64,000 nt of DNA from Cladorrhinum sp. PSN259 (Eukaryota > Ascomycota > Sordariomycetes > Sordariales > Podosporaceae): contig MU867145.1 of NCBI GenBank assembly GCA_033725935.1, positions 1 to 64,000 on the forward strand, given 5' to 3'. The position numbers were made by a program, and so were the translations under genes. The notes under the pieces were generated by a model, which saw only the letters and a program-made list of their open reading frames with translations, searched no databases and was not told the DNA's origin. Shown one piece after another: positions 1-10,905 of the stretch (positions are counted from its first letter, which is position 1; the number at the start of each line of letters is the position of its first letter).

Positions 1-480
1 TAACTGGCACGGTTTTCCTATACAATAAGATAGCTAGCAGGACCGGCGAACCTTTGACTAAAGGGCAATCGGTAGTACGAAATATTATTATTTTACCTTT
101 ACCTAAAAGATTTAAGAACTCCATTAAATAGGAAAGGATTTAATAAATAAAGAAAACATTAGGTGGCTTATAGCCTTCGCGTTAATTATATAGGGAAAAA
201 AACAACCTTTAAACCAAAGACTTAAGTTCGGTAAGAGGGTAAAGGAGGAAGAACTCAATTCTAAAGATAAGCAGTTAATAAATATTTATCTTCAGAAAAT
301 GGAGGATCCTAGGTTAAAGTTAAAGGTATCGATAGAAAAGGTGGTTAATGAAGCTAGAAAGTTAGCTGCCTAATTAATCGATTATTTGTGTATAATTAAT
401 AAGCTCCCTCAAAGAGGGCCATCCCTACTGTCATTTGATAGTAGGGATGGATACAGATATATTATCAAAGGTATTTTGTA
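1..480. mobile_element. AT-rich relic, probably the tail of a decayed mobile element
   Basis: This stretch is visibly more AT-rich than the rest of the window and full of TAA/TTAA stops. A short coding-like tail on the plus strand (about 223-372) is rich in Lys and Glu and ends EARKLAA before a TAA. That resembles the charged C-terminal tails of fungal DNA transposases, but no catalytic motif is visible and the element runs off the left edge. AT-richness with many stops fits repeat-induced mutation, although I did not compute dinucleotide ratios. Two adjacent hairpins (406-418 and 419-450) lie at its right side. It could instead be unrelated AT-rich intergenic DNA. Confidence 0.35.
419..450. 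repeat. Near-perfect inverted repeat (14-bp arms, 4-nt loop)
   Basis: The left arm 419-432 pairs with the right arm 437-450 around the loop ATTT. The outer ten bases (ccatccctac / gtagggatgg) match perfectly, and one G-T wobble lies in the inner stem. A smaller hairpin (ccctc-aaa-gaggg, 406-418) abuts it. This could be the subterminal hairpin of a mobile element or a cruciform-forming boundary. No CTRR end of the Helitron type follows directly, so I assign no class. Confidence 0.6.
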
Positions 481-1996
481 TGAAATGAAATTATTCCTTA
501 TTCGCTGATTGAACGCAATCCAGAGGAACCATAGGTCACTGACCTGAGTTGACATCTTAAAAGACCAAGGAATTGTTTAATGTTCCACCTTTAAAACTTT
601 ATCAAGAGTCTCGTAGCCAGCGACAGCTTCAACTCTGCACTTCCAGATCTCCAAAATCAAGAGTCCAAAAAATCCCCGACAAACCTTTACCTGGCACTCT
701 CGATCTGTGCCCGACGTACCGGCGTCTTTATCCATGTTGGCACCACAACCACCAGCGACGTGCTGGACTGGTCTTCAATGCTGACCAAGAAATCGATGTC
801 GTCATGGACGCCTTCAACCTACGGCTACGATACTCATGTGACGACAATTCCTAGAGACCCTAATTAACCTCAGAAGTCAAATGACACTAATTATTTGCAA
901 CGCAAAATTCAACCGTATCGCAGTACTATACAATGGCGCCAGTCTAGTTATTGTCTATTACTAAGGACTCAGCAGCCTGGACAGGAACTAATAGGCTGGT
1001 GCTTTCCAGGTAATATACTCGACAGAGTGGAAACTCCCGATTCCCTCTCACAAAGCATAATGCTGACCTGACTTTTTGCAGCGGAAACAGGCAAGGTATG
1101 CACTGGTCAGCCATCGCCGATGCCTTCATCAGTGTCAGATCCGACGTGCTCACCATCCATCCTGAACTGTTGCCACGCCGGCGTCGCTCTTAACACTCCC
1201 TTCTCGGCCGGCCGAGAAACTTAGACTTACGAGAGGCACATCAAGGAGTTCTTGATGGGGGTGCCGTGGGACGGGACTACAAAGTGCGGTGCCTCTCGTG
1301 ATTTTCCATTCTCCTTGACTCGAGCGTTAAGGGGGAGCAGCACAAGGGTTAGCCTAGAGACTTTCGTGGGCTCTGGTGATTAATCGTATCCAGAACGGGA
1401 ATGGAGTCAGAGTCGAGTCCCTGGCCTGACAACGAGCCATACCGGAAAGTTTGGGAACAAGGCTCAAAGCTGAAGATCATGTCTCACTTTGAGGAGATTC
1501 TAACGTCAAGAGCATTCCGTTATAATGCAGCTGACCCATATTTTCTTGGAAAATGTCTTCACCAAAGGGTAGCTGCACCCTCCCATCATGTCTCGGATCC
1601 TCCGGTTCGCCACAAGGGCAAAAAATTCCAAGCAACTTCTTCCTCTGCAGAGCTCAAAATGCGAACCCGTTCACCGGATAGCGTGGATCAGTTTCAGGGT
1701 GCAGGGAATTCGTGTTGATGCAGTCTGGACTTCTGGAAGTCGTCCCAGAGGGGCAATGTCTAGGTAGTCAAAGGCCTCAAATGAACTACCTGGACAGGAG
1801 AGGGAATGGCGGTTGGAATGTAACCAGAGGTTGGAATGGCATTTAGTTAATCCCCCTTGTGGCAATCTTCCGTGGCCAAGGGGATGTTAAATAGTGAGAG
1901 GTGTCTCCCAGACGTCTTGGATATTCTCTAGATGTCCTCAGCGGACTCTTTTGGTCCAGTTCTAGAGATTTTTATCCCACCTCCTTATCTATCAAG
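481..1996. other. Gene-poor DNA with possible gene debris
   Basis: No complete gene is supported here. One plus-strand frame (595-867) is open and coding-like, with hydrophobic and Thr-rich stretches such as TGVFIHVGTTTTSDVLDW. A second coding-like piece (about 1080-1193) follows an intron-like segment (gtaata at 1009 to ttgcag at 1080). The two do not join into a protein with a start codon, so decayed exons are the best guess. The last about 100 bases are the leader of the WSC gene. Confidence 0.25.
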
Positions 1997-3673
1997 ATGC
2001 GGGCCTACTCATTTGTTACTGTCACCTCGGTGGCCATACTGTCAGGAGCTCTAGCATCACCATTCAGCTCAGCCATTGAACACCGAGCTGTCCCCACCAT
2101 CCCCGGCTACAACTACACGGGATGCTACACCGAAACATCTGGAGTGAGGGCCCTCAACGGATCTTCCTACTATGACGATACCATGACGGCCCAAAAGTGT
2201 GCTTCGGCTTGCACAGGCTTCAAGTACTTTGGCGTTGAGTACGGTCGAGAGTGCTACTGTGGCAACACCATCAACACGGGAAGTGTTCCAGCCCCGGCTG
2301 CAGACTGCTCCTTCGCCTGCCCCGGAGATTCTACGCAAGACTGCGGTGCTGGCAATCGCCTCAACCTCTACACTCGCTCTACCCCTCCGCTCTCATACAC
2401 AACCTATGGATATCGGGGATGCTATGCCGAACCTCAGGGCGCCCGGGCGCTTCCCAACCTATATCAGCGTTCTCAGACAAACATGACCATCCAAGGATGC
2501 GCTTCGTTCTGCGGTGCCGGTGGATATACCCTCTTCGGTCTCGAATATTATGAAGAGTGTTTCTGCGACCAGACCTTGTCCTCCGGTACTCTACCTGCCC
2601 CAGAAACAGACTGCAGATTCCCTTGTACTGGTAATGCACAGCAAACCTGCGGAGGAGACTCCCGTCTCAACGTCTACGAGTTTGGCTTCACCTCAAACCC
2701 TGGTAGCTATCTGTCAGAAGGCTGCTATACCGAGGCGCAGGGAATCCGAGCTCTCAGCGACTTTGCCTACTACAATGACAACATGACTGTTGCTCTTTGT
2801 GCGAGCGCCTGCACCGGATACAACTTCTTCGGCGTGGAGTACGGTCGAGAGTGCTTTTGTGGAAACAGGATCAACACCGTAAATGGGAGCTCACCTGCTC
2901 CTCTCTCTGACTGCAGCTTCCCATGTCCTGGGAACCCTGCGGAGAAGTGCGGTGCTGGAAATCGACTCAACTTGTACCGATACCTCCCCGTCGCTGCAGC
3001 CAGCACCTCCACATCTTCAACCACCTCGTCCACATCCACGTCCTCTTTCTCCTCGTCCTCGACCTCAACCACAATCTCTACCTCCGCCCCACTCAGAATA
3101 AGCGCGAGTGTTTCCTCGGCCTCTACCACCACCACCTCCAGCTTCTCCACCGCTCCCACCGCAACACCAACCAACGTCCTCTCCAACGCAGACTTCGAAT
3201 CAACAGGCGCCTGGACAATCCGCACCGACGTGAACCGCGCCACTTACTCCCTCACAAACAGCAACAACCCCCACTCGGGCTCCCGCGCAGCCTCAATCTC
3301 TTACTTGGCCGGCCTCAATGCTCCCCCCCAAGCGTGGTTCAACCAGGTAATCACCCTCCGCGCGGGTACTCGCTACAACTTCTCGGGTTGGACGAGAGCG
3401 AGCGCGGCCAACCCCGGCTGCTCTGTTTCTTACTCGATTGGAACAGTAACAGGAGACGCGAACAATACTACTGTCGTGAAAACGCTGGTGACTGTGCCGT
3501 CGGCTAGCATTAGGACTACATGGACTGAGGCGACGGGGTTTTTCGAGACGCCGGCGGGCCAGCAGGGGACGGCGCAGTATACCTTTGACGTGAGGACCGC
3601 GGGCTGTTCGGGGGTTCTGTTGAGTGCGAGGACTTATTTCGTTGATGATTTGAGTTTGGTTGCTGCTGCTTAG
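1997..3673 (+). CDS. Secreted triple-WSC-domain protein with C-terminal CBM-like domain
   Basis: WSC domains are eight-cysteine, carbohydrate-binding modules of fungal cell-wall sensors and secreted glycan-binding enzymes. The chosen start is an internal ATG that gives a clean signal peptide (MRAYSFVTVTSVAILSGALA, residues 1-20). The upstream in-frame ATG at 1901 would put a polar extension before it. Three WSC repeats follow (about residues 37-127, 135-225 and 240-335). Each has GCY, CAxxC, FGxEYxxECxC and CxFxCxGxxxxxCG. Next come a Ser/Thr-rich linker (about 340-395) and a C-terminal beta-sandwich-like region starting NVLSNADFES, similar to CBM4/9-type modules. No transmembrane segment follows, so it is secreted or wall-bound rather than a Wsc1-like sensor. 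The gene is uninterrupted and encodes 558 aa. Ligand and enzymatic role are unknown. Confidence 0.88.
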   Translation: MRAYSFVTVTSVAILSGALASPFSSAIEHRAVPTIPGYNYTGCYTETSGVRALNGSSYYDDTMTAQKCASACTGFKYFGVEYGRECYCGNTINTGSVPAPAADCSFACPGDSTQDCGAGNRLNLYTRSTPPLSYTTYGYRGCYAEPQGARALPNLYQRSQTNMTIQGCASFCGAGGYTLFGLEYYEECFCDQTLSSGTLPAPETDCRFPCTGNAQQTCGGDSRLNVYEFGFTSNPGSYLSEGCYTEAQGIRALSDFAYYNDNMTVALCASACTGYNFFGVEYGRECFCGNRINTVNGSSPAPLSDCSFPCPGNPAEKCGAGNRLNLYRYLPVAAASTSTSSTTSSTSTSSFSSSSTSTTISTSAPLRISASVSSASTTTTSSFSTAPTATPTNVLSNADFESTGAWTIRTDVNRATYSLTNSNNPHSGSRAASISYLAGLNAPPQAWFNQVITLRAGTRYNFSGWTRASAANPGCSVSYSIGTVTGDANNTTVVKTLVTVPSASIRTTWTEATGFFETPAGQQGTAQYTFDVRTAGCSGVLLSARTYFVDDLSLVAAA

Positions 3674-4404
3674 ATATAAGAGTGGTGGGGGTTCAGGACA
3701 GGGCGAGAGAAGGCAGGAGTGGCAGGAGTGGTGTGCACTGGTGCAGCTGCATCAAAAGGTAATAATGCAGGTTTGCTATTTGCCCAGAAGAAAAGGTGCA
3801 TGTGGGAGGAGAATTATTTCCTTCTCTTTCTTTTTTTTTAGATATAGATAGATAATTACAAGTGTGCGATCAAGTTTTTGAGCTTGATATCATTTTTCTC
3901 GAATTTGAACAAACTCGATTGAGACCACAACTTGCTTGCTTCGTCCCTCACGTTGCGTGCAAGTCCCCTCCATCCAATGATTAGACTCTGAGAAATGGCA
4001 CGAATTTTATCAGGCAGTTGCAGAAAGTCAGACTATCCTCTAGGTGGGGTGAGTTCCGAGTATTTGACACAAAGTCAAAAAACTGCCTGGCCGCCTCAAA
4101 AACGACAACTGGAGCCACGCTTACATCGCTCGAAGCAGAATTGTGGCGCAGGTCATCATTTCCACATAGGTGCTCGGTATCTCAACCCACCGATCAAATG
4201 AGGTTCGATGTTACAGTTATGGCCCAGTGTCCCGACCCGGCCAGCCCAAGCTTCAGGTCGTCTGTCAGCATGATTTGCCAAACAAGTACAGGCAGCAGCC
4301 TCGTTCCAGACTTCAATAAACTTGTACAATTCATCTTCATCTTCAAGTCTTTTTTTTTTTTTTCACCATGAACTTGTATCTGAATCCGCCTGTCACCGAT
4401 TACC
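3674..4404. other. Intergenic; 3' region of WSC gene and leader of next gene
   Basis: No gene is supported. A T-rich tract lies just before the next gene (about 4350-4363). It is followed by an ATG at 4368 that opens a short frame overlapping the true start at 4405. Confidence 0.5.
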
Positions 4405-5439
4405 ATGGACAACGAGAACCAGTCGTGGCAAGTCATCGAGAGACCCCTAATCGCCTACGCTCCTCGTTGCGCCGACTCCCCAACTCTCCCCGAATGCTAC
4501 GACCACTGGGATCTTCCTGAAGTTTATGACCCTTCCGACTTCCCGGAAGCATATATCCCCGTTTTAATCAACAACAGACAGGCCGTTGTTCCTTATTCAC
4601 CGTCACTGACGAGACCATCGTTGCCTCCGACCAAACCTGCATCTCTCTGCTCGGTCAGCACTGCCAAATCACCTGTTCGAAAACCTTTTTGGAGACGACA
4701 CTGGGTCGTCATTACTGTGATTGCGACCCTGGTTATAATCTGCATCATTGCGGGTGCCGTAACTGGGACTCTTCTCTCGCATCGGCATAGTGCAGAGTCA
4801 TCATTAGCGGAAGACATCTCCCCCCCAACGTAAGTCTTTATATAGCTGCTTTGATCTTGGGCTTAGGTATCTAGGACAACCCTAGCTAACTAGATACCTA
4901 TTACTACTACCAGCTCGAGCTCTTCCAGCCCATCAGCCTCATCAGGGCTCAATACCTCAAAACAATCAGCAACAACAACATCGTCCCAAAGCGTATCATC
5001 TCCAAGCCAACCGACAACACAAACCTCAACAACCTCAACTCCCACCTCCTCCTCCTCCTCCTCCTCCTCCTCGTCCACAACAACAGCAAAACCCCTCCAA
5101 CCCACCGGCGACCCGACCCTTCCCACGGTAATCCTATCGGGCGGCGCCAAGCGGCCGCAAGATCCCCCCGAGGCCCAGCTGCAAGTCGTTTTTCTCCCGG
5201 GGCAAGAGTGCAATTACACCGTAATCGGAAAAGCAGGAGACAACCCCTGCTCGAAGCCTTGGAACCTGGCGGGACGGACGTACACCCTCGAGGGCTGCGG
5301 GGGAGTCCTGTGGGCCGAGGCAAAAAGCCCGCAGGCGAGGTTTTTTGGATACTGCCCTTCCACGGGGGAGCCGGTGATGAATTGCAAAGAGTCCGGGATG
5401 GTGGTTTTTGGGGCGTACAAATGTACTTTGCAGAGTTGA
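4405..5439 (+). CDS. Single-pass membrane protein with Ser/Thr stalk and Cys-rich ectodomain
   Basis: Two exons, 4405-4829 and 4914-5439, are separated by an 84-nt intron (GTAAGT, branch gctaac, CAG) and give 316 aa. The first about 90 residues are polar and presumably cytosolic. One transmembrane segment (WVVITVIATLVIICIIAGAV, about residues 97-116) follows the basic flank RRH, so N-in topology is likely. Exon 2 encodes a long Ser/Thr-rich stretch including ten consecutive Ser, typical of an O-mannosylated stalk. It ends in a compact domain with six cysteines (QECNYTV, NPCSKPW, EGCGG, GYCPS, MNCKES, YKCTLQS). I do not recognise the family. The architecture resembles fungal surface sensors, and it sits next to a WSC protein, but that link is inference. 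Confidence 0.8.
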
Positions 5440-8249
5440 CCTAGGTTATGGCTTAAGAAACAAAATATCGTGGCGATTTTGTCGTTATTGTTATATCTAC
5501 GGTGTTTAGGTAGTCGTGTAAATAGGTGTACATAGGAGAGTAGATTCTTGGTTAACTTCAGCGTTATCGGGCGGGCATAACCGGAAACCCGTAGGAGAGT
5601 AGATATACTCAGGCGAAAAAACTTAGCTACGTCGCAATGTTTTCTCCATGTTCAAAAGTGAGAAGCACCATGCCTTCCAAGTAACTGCTACCAATCGAAA
5701 ACAAGATAAATTTTCAACTCCTCGTCGCTTGCACGCCCGGTGGTAATACACGAGAGCGCTGGTCTCTTCCGAGCTGGTGGCAGTACAGTACAAATTGTCA
5801 AGTGTTCTCTCGTCAGACGACATGTTACTTTAGCTCACCGAGAACATTTCGGGACGACTCAAGCGGGAGATCTGCGTCCCAACCGGGCAGAAAATGCAGA
5901 TCCCCAGAAGAGCGGCCCAAGCAGAAGCCGAGATGAAAGGACTGTGGGGGCGGGCAGACTCAGAGGGGGGGGGGGGGGGGCCGAATAAAAAAGGGCCAAA
6001 AGTTGGACCAAAAAACTGGGAGTGTCCTCCAATAGCAAGAACTCGGGATGATGGTAAAGGATAAGGAATAGATAGAACAAAAGACTGTGTGGAGGGTTGG
6101 GCACGACAGATCCGAAAATAGGAGGCTTGTTTGCGGGCGTTTGCAAGAATAGAGAATTGTCTTGGCTTAAATACATAATGTGGTACAGCAGTCTGCTCGG
6201 AAATACCGACGGCCACTGACAAAAAATCCAGCGCGCAAATTGAGTCATTCATCCGGGGGCGGATATCTACCTAGACCCAAATAACCCGAAGCTTGCCAGC
6301 CCAAAGATCTCACTGGCACCAGTGCCCCATACATGTAACCGCCAACACTGCAAGCGAAGCTGCCTATCAGCCCAGGCAACTATACAACATATACACGTGC
6401 CAATCAACCTTGTAGTGGTCCACCATCCCGTTCAGGAACTTCTTCATTTCTCGTCGTACCTTCATTCTGATTCTCCGGCCACGCCGGGCCTCGCAACGGG
6501 CGGGCAACAATTCGGTAGTGGACTCCATGTCTGAGTCCTGAACGTGTCTCATCTTGCTTATGTTTGTACGTCTGGTGGTCTCCTTGTCAGGTTTGTAAAT
6601 TCTTCTTCAAGACAAGAGAGTTGCCGGATCAGGATAAATACGTACTGCGCTCGAAGAAAGGGCGCCGGAGCAGGGACCGGTTGGTTGTTGTTGACTTGTA
6701 TGGATGTTCTGGAAGTTGCGAACAAACTTCGCATCCGTCAGTATGTCAAGTTCGTCTCAGAGTCGTTCTCCCTTTGTGGCTGGCTGAGAAAATCAAGACT
6801 GCACTTACCAGCTTGCTCAGGACAACTTGCCAGATCCTGACGAGACAACAAAGCACCCGCAGGTAGGCAAGGACTTTTGGGTTGTCTTCACAAGAAAAGC
6901 GAAGTTTTTGATGGAGGATGGAGAGGTATTTGACAACGCTCTGAAAGGAGCAAGAGTTCCAAGCTGCCCGATTTCTCCGCAAAGTTGCTATCGGACTAGA
7001 TCTTGACCTTCCTTCCGAATCTAGAATCAACCCCTGTGGAGATAGAAAACCCTAGGAACTTTGAAAACTTGATTTTGAACTTGAACTGTGGCCTGACTTT
7101 GACCACCTTGGCAGTCTAGACCGAGGACTCGAAGTTCCTGGTACGATTTGGTGCCACGGTGCTTGGAACTTCTTATCAGGTACCAACCCGGAAGGCATGG
7201 AAACCTAGATCCTTCCGCAACCTAACATAGTTTGCATGTGCCCAGGCGCTTTTGCGGATGTGGGCTGTTTCTCTTCCAGGTTGAATTTGAGATAAGAACT
7301 CGAACCTGGCAGGAACTTTCCCCTCAAGCCGAGCGGTGTGTCTTAAGGGGCAGGAGAGGATCTGGGTGGTTGGAATCACTTCCACACGCGAAGATAACAA
7401 GTCCATACTGACCTAGAGAGATAATCAGTCTGAGCAGACAAAGCAACCACAAAAGGCAAAGGAGATCTCCATAATTCAAAGATAAATTCTGATCCATCAT
7501 ACTCCTTGTTCAGAGAAATTAACAATAGCTTCTGCCTCGCAAGTACTTTGCAAAGGGTGCCTAGGTACCCCTGGAGCAAACCTGAATCCGAAGCTGTTAC
7601 ACCTTCCCGTTTACTGACAACGTGGAACTTGGAAGGGTCAGGCAGGCAGCCACCAACCTAGGTGAGGTCGGCCAGACTTTTCTAGTTTCTCTCCAACCGG
7701 GCTGGTCCTGCCTGATCGATGAGGGATCGGTGACTGGTGTCTCGGAGAGGACCCAACATCCCCGTCCACTCCACTTCAGGAGTCCTACTCCTTCCACTCC
7801 TGTCAAGGGCTTTGAAAAACTGTGTCAGCTTTCTTGCTCTGTATTTTTTCTAATCCCTCGGGTCAGGAACGCGTCAATCTATACGGCCCCGCCTCCTAAT
7901 TCAGCGTCTCCTGGCAATGTTGACGTCAGAACCGCTGCGAGCCTCCACCAGAGTTTGCTCTGGCTTCACCCTATCCAAGCACAGTTCACCATTTTTCGGG
8001 TCCAAGGCTTAACGCTCTATTAAGACTCTTCCGAGAACATCTCAGTCGGTTGATGATGCGCCGAACACCGTTCTGTCTCGTAAGTATCTGTCCAGCTTCC
8101 TGAGTAGTTCTTACAATTTCTGACACAACACCGCGACCAGGCTTCCCGATTAGCGTACGGCTACCCTTTATGTCCCGCCTCGAATGGCTTGCACTGCTGG
8201 CCGCTCCATTACCTTTGCGCTACAGTACACATTTCGATCGACACATACA
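5440..8249. other. Long gene-poor stretch
   Basis: No gene with a credible start, splice sites and composition is visible on either strand. There is a 16-base G run at 5965-5980. Many short open frames occur but none shows a recognisable motif. The sequence is of mixed GC with scattered stops and may include old decayed repeats. Confidence 0.4.
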
Positions 8250-9620
8250 GAGGGCTAGGTTGCCAAGGGCATGGGCGCCATGACCTCTCTTTTCAGTCTT
8301 CCCGCAAATGACGAGTTTGGGAAGTCGATGCCTCCTGGGAAGATAGTCCAACGAGCGTTTGGGAGTGAAGAATATCTGCACTGCCTCATGTGCTGGTAGG
8401 CAGGGGCTACGAGTTGATGACTTGTATCAAGTGGAAGACTGTTTCCAGCGACGGTGCCGCCACCAACGACTACCGGACCCAGCCAGCTTAGGTTCTTTAT
8501 TGGTGGGTGAAAAATCCAACACTTACCGAATTCTGTTTCGGTATGGTAGCAAGAGCCGACATCGAAGGATAAAAAAGCGACGTCGCTTTGCAAGTCGCTA
8601 TTACCACGGCGTTCTCAGCATCCTCGGCTACAAGCTCAAGATCACTGTGGCCTGCAGGTTGTCTGAGCAACATCCCGCCTTTCCTCCGGCCCTTGCAGCC
8701 GGCCACATCTCTAGATCCAGTTCCCACGCGTGGCAGTCTTTCGCTCCCATTACCCACACGCACAGCCATGGCTGGCCTGGAGAGTGGCCCATATACCTTG
8801 CTTCACAGAGAGTTTCTACCTTGGTGTAGGATACCACACCAAACTCGGATAGGAGGTATGACATTGTGGCTACCATGCGGACAATCATCGGGATCAACTT
8901 GGCGCTGGTTTGTTGTGCCTCCCTAGTGTCAGGGTTCTGCTGGTTAAATACTTCTCGCGGTGTTTTCGGTCTGAGGCTTAGAGGTCGAGGAGCTCCATTG
9001 CGAGGTCAGAGACGGGACTGCCGACGGGTGTGACCCCTTGGCCTTCAACGGTCAGGGCTGAAGACGAGCCGCCGACATGGGAGCGTACGTCGCTCCTCAA
9101 GTACCACGACATTGATGGTACTGTTTGACATCAATGGAGTTGGCCCCGAATCCCCCTCCCGTTTTCTCAATCTCGGGCAACGACGGCAGCCTGAGATACC
9201 TATGTGACACTCCGACTGCATAACGATTTCCCATTTAAGCGACTACCTTGCTGAAGAGAAGCGTCAAAAATCAGGCAAGCAGTGGCGGACCCAGATCATC
9301 GATGACGCAACCTTCATGGCCACAAGGTCCGTGGGCGCATGGTCCTCGATATTTTTCGGCTCTGATTTGGTTTTGTGAAATGTTGGCTTTCATTGACTGT
9401 GCGAGTATTGCTTATGGTCTTGCCACATTTCGCTCCCGATGAACCGGAGGAGGCCGACAGACTCTACCGAAAATGCTTAGAGCCTACGATCTATTCACGA
9501 CTTCAAGGACTTGCCGATTGTTCCCTTGGCCCCCATTCTTCGCTTACCGTCGAGTTCTTAGCTTACCTTGGACATCATTTCACACATCACAATACTATTC
9601 CAGCTGAATGAACTGGTCTA
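8250..9620 (+). pseudogene. Possible decayed gene(s), family not recognised
   Basis: Several plus-strand stretches look like conserved exons broken by stops and frame changes. Examples are TCIKWKTVSSDGAATNDYR at about 8419-8478, a hydrophobic stretch containing MRTIIGINLALVCC at about 8874-8915, EEKRQKSGKQWRTQIIDDAT around 9255-9315, and APDEPEEADRLYRKCLEP at about 9430-9485. They lie in different frames and no start or splice pattern joins them. A decayed gene is the simplest reading; an unrecognised multi-intron gene is the alternative. Confidence 0.25.
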
Positions 9621-10156
9621 GGGCGGCGGAGCCCGAACTCGGTGCGGACACATTCATCAAGAAGACACACCAATCGCGATCAATGCTCAGTGGCTGGGTC
9701 GAGCCAGGCACCGTTGATAGATTGTGTTGATACATGTACATTTGCATCATCTTCTGTCTCAATGTAGTATGTCCATATACAGTTATCCTCAAATCTTGAT
9801 GCTGCTCTCTATGCTGCAATACTCGCTCAAAGAAGGGCATTGTTGAGGGTCAGTTGATTTGTTTTTCAGGCTTATCCGGCTCGTGACTTCACCGGCGTGC
9901 CTAGAAATAAGACGATTGTGGATCAAGCCTATCACTCCTTACCCAACAATTATTTTGCTTGCGGCAATTTCTTTGTTGCTGAAGTTTTGCAAAATGTGCT
10001 TGCAGTTTCTCTCTTTCGCTGCAAGACAAAGCCCAAGGATAAAGCCACTCATCTTTGCCTGCTACCTTCCAGCTTCCTTTCTGTTCCTACAATCAACACG
10101 TCGCAAGCCGATTAGGTAGCAAACTGATCATTAGCCGACTCTTTACGACAATTAAA
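9621..10156. other. Upstream region of the first paired secreted-protein gene
   Basis: No gene is supported. Near the right end, at 10033-10043, lies ccaaggataaa, a TATA-like box also present at a matching distance before the paralogue downstream. Confidence 0.45.
10033..10043 (+). promoter_or_regulatory. TATA-like element shared with the downstream paralogue
   Basis: The 11-mer ccaaggataaa ends 114 bases before the ATG at 10157. The same 11-mer occurs at 11706-11716, ending 119 bases before the paralogue's ATG. Conservation in place and sequence suggests a core promoter element kept since the duplication. Confidence 0.45.
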
Positions 10157-10905
10157 ATGTTCTCCTAGCCTTTCCCCGGGATCTTTATGGTCCTCCTGGG
10201 CTTCACTTCAGTAAGCCTCTTTATATCCCAATCAATACCTGGTACCACACGTCACTGACAATCCGATTCACCAGCTCATTGCCGCCGACGAAGTAAACCA
10301 GACCATCCCCAATGGCTACCGCGCCATCCAGACGTACTGGGAGGTTCGCATCAGCGTTGATGGCCCGACTGCCCCCCAATGGGGTACCGTGGAACAAGCC
10401 TTCGCCAACATGAGCGCGAACTACCCAGGCTGGAGCGATGCTTTCCCTATCCGCAACTTCACCGACAGCCCAGAGGCTCAGAACATCTCCAGCCAGGTCT
10501 CTCTTTACGAGCGCGAGAGCTACTTTTGCGGTAGACCGTGGCACTACTGCTGGAGATACGCCATCGTTGAGAGCATCAACTATCTGTACACGGTTCCAGG
10601 CAAGCCCAAGAACGGTCCGGGTCCAGGCGAGTGCAGCGGCGTCAGCTGCAAGAGGAGAAGCGCTATTTGGTGGTGCAACGACGTAAGTTTACTTTTTGCA
10701 ATCAAGTCAATCCAAGGACGAGAAGCTGACGTACCGTTATGTTTAGAATAAGGAGCAGTTCGAGCTCCAGTCGTACGTGGACCTCGCCGACGCTGCGTTC
10801 TGGATCTACCACTACTGCAGAGACGAGACTCTCAACGTTACGGCCGGTCAGATCTTTTACAAGGAGCATTGGAACACGATCGTCACCTGGAACAATGATT
10901 GCTGA
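10157..10905 (+). pseudogene. Cys-rich secreted protein, paralogue A, stop codon in the signal peptide
   Basis: Three exons (10157-10210, 10275-10682, 10747-10905) match paralogue B (11835-12588) in exon plan: 54, 408 and 159 nt against 54, 399 and 159, with both introns in phase 0. The mature part has seven cysteines in the same order as B. It shares SVDGPT.PQWGTV, NM.ANYPGW.DAFP.R.F, the motif GPGxCxxVSC....I..CND and a C-terminal W....C end. Fungal small secreted proteins often carry this CND motif, but I know no function. In exon 1 codon 4 is TAG (10166-10168), so translation from the B-equivalent ATG would stop. An in-frame ATG at 10187 could still make the protein with a very short hydrophobic leader. 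The rest is intact, so decay is recent or the downstream start is used. Confidence 0.65.

Noticed and set aside
421..480. Helitron 3' end at the hairpin
   Set aside because: No CTRR terminus follows the hairpin and no matching 5' end is visible; only a hairpin can be claimed.
2069..3243. Long minus-strand open frames across the WSC gene
   Set aside because: They mirror the high-GC coding frame of the WSC protein and have no start context, domains or splice sites of their own.
5965..5980. 16-base G run as a telomere or quadruplex signal
   Set aside because: A lone homopolymer with no repeat array of telomeric type; it may also vary by sequencing error.
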